The position numbers were made by a program, and so were the translations under genes. This document shows positions 8,177 through 16,397 of a DNA stretch of 64,000 nucleotides, piece by piece. The stretch spans positions 120,543-184,542 of the forward strand of contig NZ_JAOVQN010000006.1 of NCBI RefSeq assembly GCF_025673445.1, read 5' to 3'. Source of the stretch: Ruegeria_B marisflavi (GTDB lineage: Bacteria; Pseudomonadota; Alphaproteobacteria; Rhodobacterales; Rhodobacteraceae). Position 1 is the stretch's first letter; each line of letters begins with the position of its first letter. The notes under the pieces are model-generated. The model saw only the letters and a list, made by a program, of their open reading frames with translations, was not told the DNA's origin and made no database searches.

Positions 8177-8462
8177 TCAGACTTTCATGAAAGCTTGTTC
8201 TGACGCGGTGATCAAGCGAACCGGTTCGGCATTGCAGAATACGTTCACCTGCCCGGCTTTATCGACAGGGGGAAAAGCCACGGCGCTTGATCTCGGTCAG
8301 AAACGCATCGCGCCCGACCCATCGTTCCATGTCGCGCACTTTGCGACGCACCACGCTGCCAGCGCGGGCCGATTTGGCAGTGAACAGATGGTCAAACCAT
8401 TGTTCCGGGGTCTGGGGCGGCAAGGCGCAATTCAGACCGACACCCTGCGAGAATCTCGGCAA
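8177..8462 (-). pseudogene. Small gene between trpF and trpB, frameshifted
   Basis: After trpF one frame encodes a basic segment, TPEQWFDHLFTAKSARAG then RRKVRDMERWVGRDAF and EIKRRGF, and stops at once. Removing one base from a run of five G on the given strand (8268-8272) joins it to a second frame reading KAGQVNVFCNAEPVRL and ending FMKV. The joined product would be about 94 residues. From memory, an intact small protein with this pattern occupies the same place in other Rhodobacterales genomes, sometimes mislabelled as a TrpF fragment. The start is uncertain: TTG at 8462 is the only likely codon, with no clear ribosome binding site. This is either a real frameshift or a homopolymer sequencing error. 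Confidence 0.6.
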
Positions 8463-8470
8463 AAAAACGA

Positions 8471-9121
8471 TTACTCTGCTTTTACAGCCGCTAGAAACGC
8501 CTGGATCAACCCAGAATCCTTGATCCCCGGTGCTGTCTCGACGCCAGAAGAGACGTCGACCTGTCGTGCCCCGGTCAGATGGATCGCCTCCGCAACATTC
8601 TCCGGGGTCAAGCCTCCGGCCAGCATCCAAGGCTTGCGCCAGTACTTCCGCCCGGCCAGCAAGCGCCAGTCAAAGGCCAGCCCGTTCCCGCCGGGCAACT
8701 CCGCCCCTCGGGGCGGTTTGGCGTCGATCAGCAACTGATCGGCAACGTCCGAATAGAGGTCGATCTGCGCCAGATCCGACGCCTCGGCAATTCCGATGGC
8801 TTTCATCACCGGCAGACCGTAGCGCGTCTTGATTTCCGTCACCCTGCCGGGTGTCTCCTTGCCGTGCAGTTGCAACATGTCCAGCGGTACCGAATCGACG
8901 ATGGCGTCCAGTTCCGCGTCCGAGGCGTTCACCGTCAGTGCCACCTTGGCCACGCCGCCAGGAACGCCTACCGCCAGGTCGATCGCTCGGCGCAGATCCA
9001 GATGCCTTGGCGATTTGGGAAAAAACACAAAACCCACATAGCGCGCCCCGGCCTCAACCGCCGCGTCGACATGGGCGGGTTCGGACAACCCGCAGATCTT
9101 GACCGAGATGTCAGAAGGCAT
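8471..9121 (-). CDS. trpF: Phosphoribosylanthranilate isomerase
   Basis: TrpF carries out the Amadori rearrangement of phosphoribosylanthranilate in tryptophan synthesis. The catalytic cysteine is Cys10 in VKICGL, and the catalytic acid is Asp133 in LLIDAKPP. The conserved GGNGLAFDW, LAGGLTPENV and VDVSSGVE loops follow. The length of 216 residues fits a monofunctional TrpF. It starts 6 bases after the end of the lapA-like gene, so ihfB, lapA, trpF and trpB probably share a transcript. Confidence 0.97.
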   Translation of the reverse strand: MPSDISVKICGLSEPAHVDAAVEAGARYVGFVFFPKSPRHLDLRRAIDLAVGVPGGVAKVALTVNASDAELDAIVDSVPLDMLQLHGKETPGRVTEIKTRYGLPVMKAIGIAEASDLAQIDLYSDVADQLLIDAKPPRGAELPGGNGLAFDWRLLAGRKYWRKPWMLAGGLTPENVAEAIHLTGARQVDVSSGVETAPGIKDSGLIQAFLAAVKAE

Positions 9122-9127
9122 CCGTCG

Positions 9128-9481
9128 TCAGGCTACATCATCGAGAAGCGCCAGAATATCGTCCTTGTCGCCGCTCTGCTTCTGTTTCAGCGACTTCACC
9201 TCCCGCTCAAGCTTGCGCACTTCGCGGTGTTTGACATCCGCCGTGCGCCGATGCTTGTGCTCTCGCAGCCATTCCCAGACGAACCCGATGACGACACCGG
9301 CGGCGATGCCGCCGAGCACCACCAGAAACAGCGGCAATGTCAGTGCGAAGTTGAAGCCAAGCAGGTGGGCCAGATCCTCGGGCAGCAATTGCAATGTTAC
9401 CACCTGGCGATTGGCCAGCGACACCGAAACCAGAATGATTCCAAGTGTTCCGAGAAAGGCGTAGCGAATGTAACGCATCAT
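9128..9481 (-). CDS. LapA-domain (DUF1049) membrane protein
   Basis: A 117-residue inner-membrane protein with two membrane helices (about 7-25 and 45-71) and a basic coiled-coil tail (72-102, KHREVRKLEREVKSLKQK) in the cytoplasm. This matches LapA-domain proteins. E. coli LapA works with LapB to regulate LpxC and lipopolysaccharide synthesis. Position directly after ihfB (4-base gap) is the same as in many proteobacteria. No lapB is adjacent here, so the lipopolysaccharide role is inference from the family. Confidence 0.85.
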   Translation of the reverse strand: MMRYIRYAFLGTLGIILVSVSLANRQVVTLQLLPEDLAHLLGFNFALTLPLFLVVLGGIAAGVVIGFVWEWLREHKHRRTADVKHREVRKLEREVKSLKQKQSGDKDDILALLDDVA

Positions 9482-9485
9482 GAGT

Positions 9486-9770
9486 TCAGGCTTTTCCGTT
9501 CAGACGATCCCTGAGCAGCTTGCCGGTCTTGAAGAACGGCACGTGCTTTTCCTCTACATCGACTGTATCGCCGGTTCTGGGATTGCGACCAATGCGCGCG
9601 TCCCGCTTCTTGACCGAAAAAGCGCCAAATCCGCGCAGTTCCACCCGGTCGCCGCGAGCCATCGCATCGGTGACCTCTTCAAAAACGGTGTTTACGATCC
9701 GCTCGACATCCCGCTGATAGAGATGCGGGTTCTCGTCGGCAATCATCTGGATCAGTTCCGATCGGATCAT
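9486..9770 (-). CDS. ihfB: Integration host factor beta subunit
   Basis: IHF is a heterodimeric DNA-bending protein of the HU family, used in recombination, replication and transcription. The 94-residue product begins MIRSELIQMIADENPHL. It contains the beta-arm segment VELRGFGAFSVKKRDARIGRNPRTG, where the intercalating proline sits in the RNPRTG turn. The start was set at MIRSEL, with GGGAGG upstream. The open frame extends 49 codons further without family support. It heads the ihfB-lapA-trpF-trpB string. The usual upstream rpsA is separated by glsA in the opposite direction. Confidence 0.96.
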   Translation of the reverse strand: MIRSELIQMIADENPHLYQRDVERIVNTVFEEVTDAMARGDRVELRGFGAFSVKKRDARIGRNPRTGDTVDVEEKHVPFFKTGKLLRDRLNGKA

Positions 9771-10130
9771 GCGCCTGGCCCTCCCAACGCCAAAGGTCGT
9801 CTCTTTTCTTTTTGGAACTATAGGCAGAAAACCGTTCTGCGGAAACAGGTTACCGGTCTCCACAAAGCCATATTTCGACATTGGAGGCAAATAACCGGCA
9901 ACAAACCGGCCAACCACCAGAACGTTTGGGCCTGAATACCGATCGACAGCCCGGGTCAGATTGCTTCGCGGACCAATTGCCGCAAGTGCGAAAGCGCTTG
10001 ATTCGGATCACCCGGATCAGGCAGCGGGGTGCACCACCCAACCAGAACTTTGCAGGAACTTCCATTTTGCCACGGCAAGAGGATACGGCTATGACCTGAC
10101 GTTGAAACCGGCCCGGAGAAGGCCCCTACC
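9771..10130. other. Divergent intergenic region between ihfB and glsA
   Basis: This 360-base stretch holds no convincing gene. On the ihfB side there is a TATAGT element (9822-9817, reverse strand) that could be a -10 box, next to an inverted repeat of GCAGAA and TTCTGC (9824-9840). On the glsA side a GGAGAAGG site precedes the start codon. Apart from these I see nothing distinctive. Confidence 0.4.
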
Positions 10131-11042
10131 ATGGAATTCACCACCCTTCTGGAGGGTATCGTTGCGAGGATGCGGACCGCCCCTGACAAGGGCCGGGTCG
10201 CCGATTACATCCCCGAACTCGCCTCGGTCGACCTCGATCAGTTTGGCATCTCATTAGCCCTGGCCGACGGCCGCTGCTTTGCCGCGGGGAACGCAGACAC
10301 GCCGTTCTCCATCCAGTCGGTTTCCAAGGTCTTTACGCTTGCCCTGGCGCTCGGCCGGTTGGGTGACCGGCTTTGGCATCGGGTTGGACGGGAACCATCG
10401 GGCCTGCCGTTCAATTCCATCCTTCAGCTTGAGCATGAGGAAGGGATCCCGCGCATTCCCTTCATCAATGCCGGTGCGCTGGTGGTCACCGACGCCATTC
10501 TCGCCGGCCACCAGCCGCGCGAAGTTCTGGGGGAGATATTGCGCTTTGTGCGTGCCGCCGCCGATGACGAGCATATCCATATCGACGAGGCGGTGGCGCG
10601 GTCCGAAACCGAACATGGCCAGCGCAACATGGCGCTGGCGTATTTCCTCGCCGCGCATGGCAATTTCGTGAACAGCCCAGAACTGACCTGCGGCACTTAC
10701 TTCCATCAATGCGCGATCGAAATGACGGTGCGGCAACTGGCCATGGCGGGACGTTTCCTTGTCGGTGGCCCGGGCACACCCAATCTGATCTCACGCGACA
10801 GCGTGCGCCGCATCAATGCCTTGATGCTGACTTGCGGGCACAATGACGGGTCGGGCGATTTCGGCTATCGCGTGGGTCTTCCCGGCAAGAGCGGTGTCGG
10901 TGGCGGGATTCTGGTCATCGCACCGGGCAGGGCGTCCGTTGCGGTTTGGTCCCCGGGGCTGAACCAGCACGGAAACTCTGCCCTTGGAACCCTTGCCGCG
11001 GAGCATCTGGCGCGCGAGACGGGCTGGTCGATCTTTGGATAG
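10131..11042 (+). CDS. glsA: Glutaminase
   Basis: A 303-residue glutaminase of the serine-dependent type, hydrolysing L-glutamine to glutamate and ammonia in the cytoplasm. The active-site Ser63-x-x-Lys66 is in FSIQSVSKVF. The conserved FNSI, PFINAGAL (Asn113), FGYRVGLPGKSGVGGGI and the ending SPGLNQHGNS are all present. GGAGAAGG lies before the ATG. It stands alone and reads against its neighbours, splitting rpsA from ihfB. It shares a hairpin terminator region with the convergent rpsA. Confidence 0.95.
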   Translation: MEFTTLLEGIVARMRTAPDKGRVADYIPELASVDLDQFGISLALADGRCFAAGNADTPFSIQSVSKVFTLALALGRLGDRLWHRVGREPSGLPFNSILQLEHEEGIPRIPFINAGALVVTDAILAGHQPREVLGEILRFVRAAADDEHIHIDEAVARSETEHGQRNMALAYFLAAHGNFVNSPELTCGTYFHQCAIEMTVRQLAMAGRFLVGGPGTPNLISRDSVRRINALMLTCGHNDGSGDFGYRVGLPGKSGVGGGILVIAPGRASVAVWSPGLNQHGNSALGTLAAEHLARETGWSIFG

Positions 11043-11073
11043 GACGGCGCCGAGCGACCACAGCGAAACGAAA

Positions 11074-11101
11074 AGCCCCGCAGGATCGCACCTGCGGGGC
11101 T
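11074..11101. terminator. Terminator between glsA and rpsA
   Basis: AGCCCCGCAGG and CCTGCGGGGCT make a perfect 11-base-pair stem with a 6-base loop. On the reverse strand the stem is followed by TTTTCGTTT, a good rho-independent signal for rpsA. On the forward strand the tail is CTTTGTC, weaker but usable for glsA. Confidence 0.85.
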
Positions 11102-11128
11102 CTTTGTCATTTGGCAGTCAGGGTGGAC

Positions 11129-12802
11129 TTACTTGTCGCCTTTCAGCGCGGCACCCAGGATATCGCCCAGCGATGCGCCCGAATCGGACGAGCCGTACTG
11201 TTCCACGGCTTCCTTCTCTTCTGCGATCTCGCGCGCCTTGATCGACAGGCCCAGACGACGGGTCTTGCTGTCCACGTTGGTCACACGGACATCGACCTTG
11301 TCACCGACCGAGAAACGCTCGGGGCGCTGATCGGCACGGTCGCGCGACAGATCCGAACGGCGGATGAAGGATTTCATGCCTTCGTATTCCACCTCGATGC
11401 CGCCATCTTCGATCGCGGTCACGTTCACGGTGATGACCGAGCCGCGCTTCACGCCGCCAACGGCTTCGGCGAACTTGTCGCCGCCCAGCGCCTTGATCGA
11501 GAGCGAGATGCGCTCCTTGTCGATGTCGACTTCGGAGACCACTGCCTTGACCATGTCGCCCTTGCGATAGTTCTGGATCGCGTCCTCGCCCCGCTCGTCC
11601 CAGCTGAGGTCCGAGAGGTGAACCATGCCGTCGATGTCGCCGGGAAGGCCGATGAACAGACCGAATTCGGTGATGTTCTTTACTTCGCCTTCGACCTCGG
11701 TGCCCTCGGGATGGGTCTCGGCAAAGACTTCCCACGGGTTGCGCATGGTCTGCTTGAGGCCCAGCGAAACGCGACGCTTGGCGCCGTCGATTTCCAGAAC
11801 CATGACTTCCACTTCCTGGCTGGTCGAAACGATCTTGCCGGGGTGGACGTTCTTCTTGGTCCAGGACATTTCCGAGACGTGCACCAGACCTTCGACACCC
11901 GGCTCCAGCTCGACGAACGCGCCGTAGTCGGTGATGTTGGTCACGCGGCCCGTATGCACCGATTCCAGCGGATACTTGGCACCAACCAGATCCCACGGAT
12001 CTTCTTGCAGCTGCTTCATGCCCAGGCTGATACGGTGGGTGTCCTTGTTGATCTTGATCACCTGGACCTTGACGGTCTCGCCGATGTTCAGGATCTCGTT
12101 GGGGTGGTTCACCCGGCGCCATGCCATGTCGGTCACGTGCAGCAGGCCGTCCACACCGCCCAAGTCAACAAACGCACCGTACTCGGTGATGTTCTTGACC
12201 ACGCCATCGACGGTCTGACCTTCGGTCAGGTTGCCGATAACCTCGGCGCGCTGTTCGGCGCGGCTTTCTTCCAGGATGGCGCGGCGCGACACAACGATGT
12301 TGCCACGGCGACGGTCCATTTTCAGGATCTGGAAGGGCTGCTTGAGACCCATCAGCGGGCCGGCGTCGCGCACGGGGCGCACATCGACCTGCGAACCGGG
12401 CAGGAAGGCCACGGCACCGCCCAGATCGACGGTAAAGCCACCTTTGACGCGGCCAAAGATCGCGCCTTCGACGCGCTGATCGTCGGCATAGGCTTTTTCC
12501 AGACGGTCCCAAGCTTCCTCGCGGCGGGCCATCTCGCGCGAGATGACGGCTTCGCCACGGGCGTTCTCGGCGGCGCGCAGGTAAACTTCGACCTCGTCAC
12601 CGACGGCAATCTCGGGAGCTTCGCCAGGGTTTGCGAATTCTTTCAGATCGACGCGGCCTTCCATCTTGTAGCCGACATCGATAATGGCCTGGCCCGCTTC
12701 GATCGCGATGACCTTGCCTTTGACAACCGAACCCTCTTCGGGGGTGTCCATCTCGAAGCTTTCGTTAAGGAGCGCTTCAAACTCTTCCATTGTGTTTGCC
12801 AT
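11129..12802 (-). CDS. rpsA: 30S ribosomal protein S1
   Basis: S1 is the large mRNA-binding protein of the small subunit. The 557-residue product has the six S1/OB repeats of the proteobacterial form. The repeats are marked by GKVIAIEAGQAIIDVGYKMEG, GRVKGGFTVDLGGAVAFLPGS, KNITEYGAFVDLGGVDGLLH, TNITDYGAFVELEPGVEGLVH, KNITEFGLFIGLPGDIDGMVH and the final VTAIEDGGIEVEYEGMKSFI. It ends GASLGDILGAALKGDK. The start MANTMEEFEALL is the family start. It converges on glsA with a shared hairpin. cmk, often upstream in other bacteria, is not adjacent here. Confidence 0.98.
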   Translation of the reverse strand: MANTMEEFEALLNESFEMDTPEEGSVVKGKVIAIEAGQAIIDVGYKMEGRVDLKEFANPGEAPEIAVGDEVEVYLRAAENARGEAVISREMARREEAWDRLEKAYADDQRVEGAIFGRVKGGFTVDLGGAVAFLPGSQVDVRPVRDAGPLMGLKQPFQILKMDRRRGNIVVSRRAILEESRAEQRAEVIGNLTEGQTVDGVVKNITEYGAFVDLGGVDGLLHVTDMAWRRVNHPNEILNIGETVKVQVIKINKDTHRISLGMKQLQEDPWDLVGAKYPLESVHTGRVTNITDYGAFVELEPGVEGLVHVSEMSWTKKNVHPGKIVSTSQEVEVMVLEIDGAKRRVSLGLKQTMRNPWEVFAETHPEGTEVEGEVKNITEFGLFIGLPGDIDGMVHLSDLSWDERGEDAIQNYRKGDMVKAVVSEVDIDKERISLSIKALGGDKFAEAVGGVKRGSVITVNVTAIEDGGIEVEYEGMKSFIRRSDLSRDRADQRPERFSVGDKVDVRVTNVDSKTRRLGLSIKAREIAEEKEAVEQYGSSDSGASLGDILGAALKGDK

Positions 12803-13042
12803 GTGGCGTCGTTTTCCTAACTATCTACGTTTTTCTGGCCGAGCGGTTGTCTCCGCCGGTCTTGATTCATGCCCGCCTTGAGCGGAACGGATTGGTCAGG
12901 CGTCGCGCTTTTCTTGCCATAAAACAAAGAGGGCCGGTGTTCCCGACCCTGCTCGTCTCTTTTTTCTATGGCTCACTTCGCCTTGTCGACGTCGCGCGGT
13001 ATATGCCGATGCAGCCCGAAAGGCAAGCCTGACTTGACCCGC

Positions 13043-14041
13043 TCAGCAATATCGCTCGGGTCCAACCCATTGTTCGTCGCTGTAACGGTCGCCATGGGCC
13101 CAGCCGACCGGCAGGACGGCCTCGATCCGGGCCATGTCTTCATCGCTGAGAACCCGTTCGGTGCCGGTCAAAAGCTCCTTGAAATGCTCAACCGACCGCG
13201 TGCCGGGGATTGGGATGACATGGTCGCCGCGGTGCAGAAGCCAGGCAATGGCCAGCCCCGCCGCCGGTATGCCCATCTCGGCAGCAAGCGCCCGGAACCT
13301 GTCGGTCAGGGCGATGTTGGCCGAGTAATTCGGTTCGTTGAACCGGGGGTTCGGGCGCAGGAAGTCCAGCGATTGCACCGCATCGAGCGACAGCGGCGTA
13401 TCTGTGAGAAACGACCGCCCCACCGGCGAGAAGGCGACCATCGCCACCCCCAATTCGGCGGTGGTCTGCACCAGGCCAAGATCGGGAAAACGGGTCGACA
13501 GCGAGTATTCCGATTGCACCGCCGCCACCGGATGCACCGCAACCGCCCGGCGCAACGACGAGGGCGCAATCTCGGAAAAGCCGATAGCACGGGCCTTGCC
13601 CGCTTCGACCAGTCGCGACAGGTTTCCTGTGGCTTCCTCGATGCTCATCGACGGGTCGCGGCGATGTGCATAAAACAGGTCGACACAGTCCACGCCCAGA
13701 CGTTGCAGCGACTTGTCCAGTTCGGCTTCGAGATGGGTCTGGGAGTTGTCAAACTTGCGCTTGCCCTCCGCATCCCGAGTGATCGTCGCCTTTGTGGCGA
13801 TCACGAAATGATCGCGCGCGCCCGGGTTTTTCTTGAAATAACTGCCGATCACCTCCTCCGATCGGCCCATGCCATAGACATTTGCCGTATCCAGATGGGT
13901 AACACCGGCCTCTATCGCCAGATCGAGAACGGCATGACTGTCCTGTTCGGTCGTCGGCCCATAGAAGTTCGTGAACGACATGGCCCCGAAACCAAGCGCC
14001 GAGATCTCGGGCCCGTTCCGCCCCAGTTTCCGTTTCTGCAT
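13043..14041 (-). CDS. Aldo/keto reductase
   Basis: A 332-residue NADPH-dependent aldo/keto reductase of the AKR13/YajO-like type. The catalytic tetrad is visible: Asp51 (THLDTANVYG), Tyr56, Lys84 (VIATKATI) and His126 (LFYAHRRDP). The cofactor-binding PIPGTRSVEHFKE lies near the C-terminus. These enzymes reduce aldehydes and ketones, and the substrate cannot be read from sequence. It is a single gene, divergent from the sulfatase, with a 149-base promoter region between them. Confidence 0.93.
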   Translation of the reverse strand: MQKRKLGRNGPEISALGFGAMSFTNFYGPTTEQDSHAVLDLAIEAGVTHLDTANVYGMGRSEEVIGSYFKKNPGARDHFVIATKATITRDAEGKRKFDNSQTHLEAELDKSLQRLGVDCVDLFYAHRRDPSMSIEEATGNLSRLVEAGKARAIGFSEIAPSSLRRAVAVHPVAAVQSEYSLSTRFPDLGLVQTTAELGVAMVAFSPVGRSFLTDTPLSLDAVQSLDFLRPNPRFNEPNYSANIALTDRFRALAAEMGIPAAGLAIAWLLHRGDHVIPIPGTRSVEHFKELLTGTERVLSDEDMARIEAVLPVGWAHGDRYSDEQWVGPERYC

Positions 14042-14190
14042 CCGGCCTCTCCCCTTCCCGTCGTGCTTGGAAAGTTATGCCGGTTTTTGAATGCGGCAAC
14101 AACCGTCGCAACCACCCGATGCGTCGCAAACGGGCCAGCGCAAGCCGGACAACCGGTCAAGGATAGGGGTCTAGCCGATGGAGCAAAGAC

Positions 14191-15666
14191 ATGTCCCGTG
14201 CCCTGAATTTCCTGGTTCTGATTTCCGACGAACACCGCAAGGATGTCATGGGTTGCGCCGGTCATACGATCGTCAAGACCCCGAACCTCGATGCCCTGGC
14301 GGCGCGGGGAACGATGTTCGCGGCGGCCTATACGCCCTCTCCCATGTGCGTACCCACCCGCGCCGCACTGGCGACCGGCGACTGGGTGCACAAGACCGGT
14401 CACTGGGACAGCGCCACGCCTTACGCAGGTCAGCCCCGCAGTTGGATGCGCCAGCTGCGCGATACCGGGCGCGAGGTCGTGTCCATCGGCAAGCTGCATT
14501 TCCGCTCGGCCGAGGACGACAACGGGTTTTCCGCGGAAATCCTGCCGATGCATGTCGTTGGCGGTGTCGGCTGGGCCGTTGGCCTGCTGCGGGACAATCC
14601 GCCGCCCTATGACTCGGCGGCGGAGCTGGCCGCCGATGTCGGTATCGGGTCCAGTACATATACAGATTACGATCTGGACATTACGGCAGCAGCCGAGGTC
14701 TGGCTTGCCGATCCGGCCCGGCGCGGCCAGCCCTGGGTTGCGTTCGTTTCGCTGGTCAGTCCGCATTATCCGCTGACCTGTCCGGAGGAATGGTACAATC
14801 TGTACGATCCCGCCGCCATGGACCTGCCGGTGGGGTATGGCGCGGGCCTGCCCGACCATGCCGAGCTGCGCAACATCGGCGCATTTTACAATTACGACGA
14901 CTATTTCGACGAACAGAAGATGCGCGAGGCCAAGGCCGCCTATTACGGCCTGACCTCCTTCATGGACCACTGCATTGGCCGCGTGATCGCGGCGCTAAAG
15001 GCCAGCGGGCAGCTAGAGAACACGGTCGTGGTCTATGTCTCCGACCACGGCGACATGATGGGCGATCAGGGCTTCTGGACCAAGCAGGTGATGTACGAGG
15101 CCAGCGCCGGCGTGCCGATGATCGCAGCCGGGCCGGGCATACCCGCCGGCCAAAAGGTGGCAACATGCAGCAACCTGACCGATATCGCCGCTACCGCGCG
15201 GGATGTGTGTGGTCTTGCCGATGACGCCGGAAATGCGGGCCAACCCGGCATATCGCTGCGCAAGCTGGCCAATTCGCCCTATGACCCCGACCGGACCGGG
15301 TTCAGCGAATACCACGATGGCGGGTCAAAAACCGGATCCTTCATGGTCCGGTGGCGGGACTGGAAATATGTCCATTACGTTGGCCACCCGCCGCAGCTAT
15401 TCGATCTGGCCTCGGACCCGCATGAACTGGTCAATCGCGCGAGGGAGGGGGTAAACGACCCCGCGATTGCGGCCGCCCTGGCCGAAGGCGAGCGGCGCCT
15501 GCGAGCGATCTGCGATCCGGACGCGGTCAATGCCCGCGCCTTTGCCGATCAGCGGCGCCGGATCGAGGAGCTGGGGGGCGAGGAGGCCTGTCGCACCGCC
15601 TTTGTCTTTAACCACACGCCAACCCCTTCGGAACAGGCGAAGATGCGCGAAGGCAGTCCTTTGTAA
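14191..15666 (+). CDS. Sulfatase-family hydrolase (formylglycine type)
   Basis: A 491-residue alkaline-phosphatase-superfamily enzyme. The formylglycine site is Cys53 in CVPTR, read by the maturation system as C-x-P-x-R. Asp13 with Glu14 and Asp285 with His286 (SDHGDMMGDQG) supply metal ligands. Lys101 (GKLHF) and Lys298 (WTKQ) are the usual sulfate-binding lysines. There is no signal peptide, so it should act in the cytoplasm. The sequence is closest in style to choline-sulfatase or phosphonate-monoester-hydrolase-like members. No sulfatase-maturing enzyme is in the window. Confidence 0.9.
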   Translation: MSRALNFLVLISDEHRKDVMGCAGHTIVKTPNLDALAARGTMFAAAYTPSPMCVPTRAALATGDWVHKTGHWDSATPYAGQPRSWMRQLRDTGREVVSIGKLHFRSAEDDNGFSAEILPMHVVGGVGWAVGLLRDNPPPYDSAAELAADVGIGSSTYTDYDLDITAAAEVWLADPARRGQPWVAFVSLVSPHYPLTCPEEWYNLYDPAAMDLPVGYGAGLPDHAELRNIGAFYNYDDYFDEQKMREAKAAYYGLTSFMDHCIGRVIAALKASGQLENTVVVYVSDHGDMMGDQGFWTKQVMYEASAGVPMIAAGPGIPAGQKVATCSNLTDIAATARDVCGLADDAGNAGQPGISLRKLANSPYDPDRTGFSEYHDGGSKTGSFMVRWRDWKYVHYVGHPPQLFDLASDPHELVNRAREGVNDPAIAAALAEGERRLRAICDPDAVNARAFADQRRRIEELGGEEACRTAFVFNHTPTPSEQAKMREGSPL

Positions 15667-15676
15667 TCCGGCGCGG

Positions 15677-16330
15677 TTACCCGTCCGAGGTCAGGATCGC
15701 ATAAACGCCCGCCGTGCAGAATGCGATCAGCCGGTCCAGTCCGACCGCATCGCTGCCGGGGCTGAGCGCGCCAATCCGCCAGGCCGAATGCACATGCGCC
15801 AGCATGGCCGATACCGCATAGACCTGGCCTGCGGCGACGGTGCCCGGTGCGGCACCGGGGAACAGGGCCGCAATCTCGGCAATGAAGCGCTGTGCGGTCG
15901 GGTCGAAACATTCGGCCGCCAGATCGTGCCAACGCGGGTCGGCCGAGACATGCGCCACCAACCGGCCATAAGCGACCCAATGCGGGTCCCCCCCCTGCGC
16001 CAGCTCCACGTAAGGCCGAATGAAACAGTCGAGGATGCACGCCAGATCGAGCGGACCGCGAGCGCGGGCGGCCTCCAGCGCATCTATGCGGAGGCGCGAC
16101 AATTCCCCCGCACGGCGCGCGACGATCAGGTGAAACAGCTCTTCCTTGCTGCCACCGTGATGGGCCACCAGCCCGCCCTGCACCCCCGCCGCTTTGGCGA
16201 TGTCGCGAATCGACGCGCCCTCGAAGCCGCGCGCGGCAAAGAGCTGCTCCGCCGCATCCAGAATACGCGCCCGTGTCTGCAAGGATCGCGCCGATGGCGC
16301 CCTTTGCCGTTGTTTTTCCAAAACAAACAT
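15677..16330 (-). CDS. TetR-family transcriptional regulator
   Basis: A 217-residue TetR protein: an N-terminal helix-turn-helix (about 16-62, RARILDAAEQLFAARGFEGASIRDIAKAAGV split by the turn) and a CerR/YbiH-like C-terminal ligand domain (about 90-210). It is divergent from the monooxygenase operon, and a perfect inverted repeat stands in the shared promoter region, so it most likely represses both sides. It converges closely on the sulfatase. The ligand may be a substrate of the adjacent monooxygenase pathway (inference). Confidence 0.9.
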   Translation of the reverse strand: MFVLEKQRQRAPSARSLQTRARILDAAEQLFAARGFEGASIRDIAKAAGVQGGLVAHHGGSKEELFHLIVARRAGELSRLRIDALEAARARGPLDLACILDCFIRPYVELAQGGDPHWVAYGRLVAHVSADPRWHDLAAECFDPTAQRFIAEIAALFPGAAPGTVAAGQVYAVSAMLAHVHSAWRIGALSPGSDAVGLDRLIAFCTAGVYAILTSDG

Positions 16331-16358
16331 CCCTTTTGCAAATTATCTTGCCTTATTT

Positions 16359-16374
16359 TGAACAGTCGTTCAAC
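16359..16374. promoter_or_regulatory. Probable TetR operator
   Basis: TTGAAC and GTTCAA form a perfect inverted repeat around a 4-base centre, 29 bases from the tetR start and 24 bases from the monooxygenase start. Size and position match operators of divergent TetR genes. Confidence 0.6.
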
Positions 16375-16397
16375 TTAAGAACAACGGGAGGATACAG

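Noticed and set aside
10946..12820. A 624-residue forward frame covering the rpsA region
   Set aside because: It is the antisense shadow of rpsA on high-GC DNA. The reverse-strand frame has six S1 repeats and the expected start and terminator.
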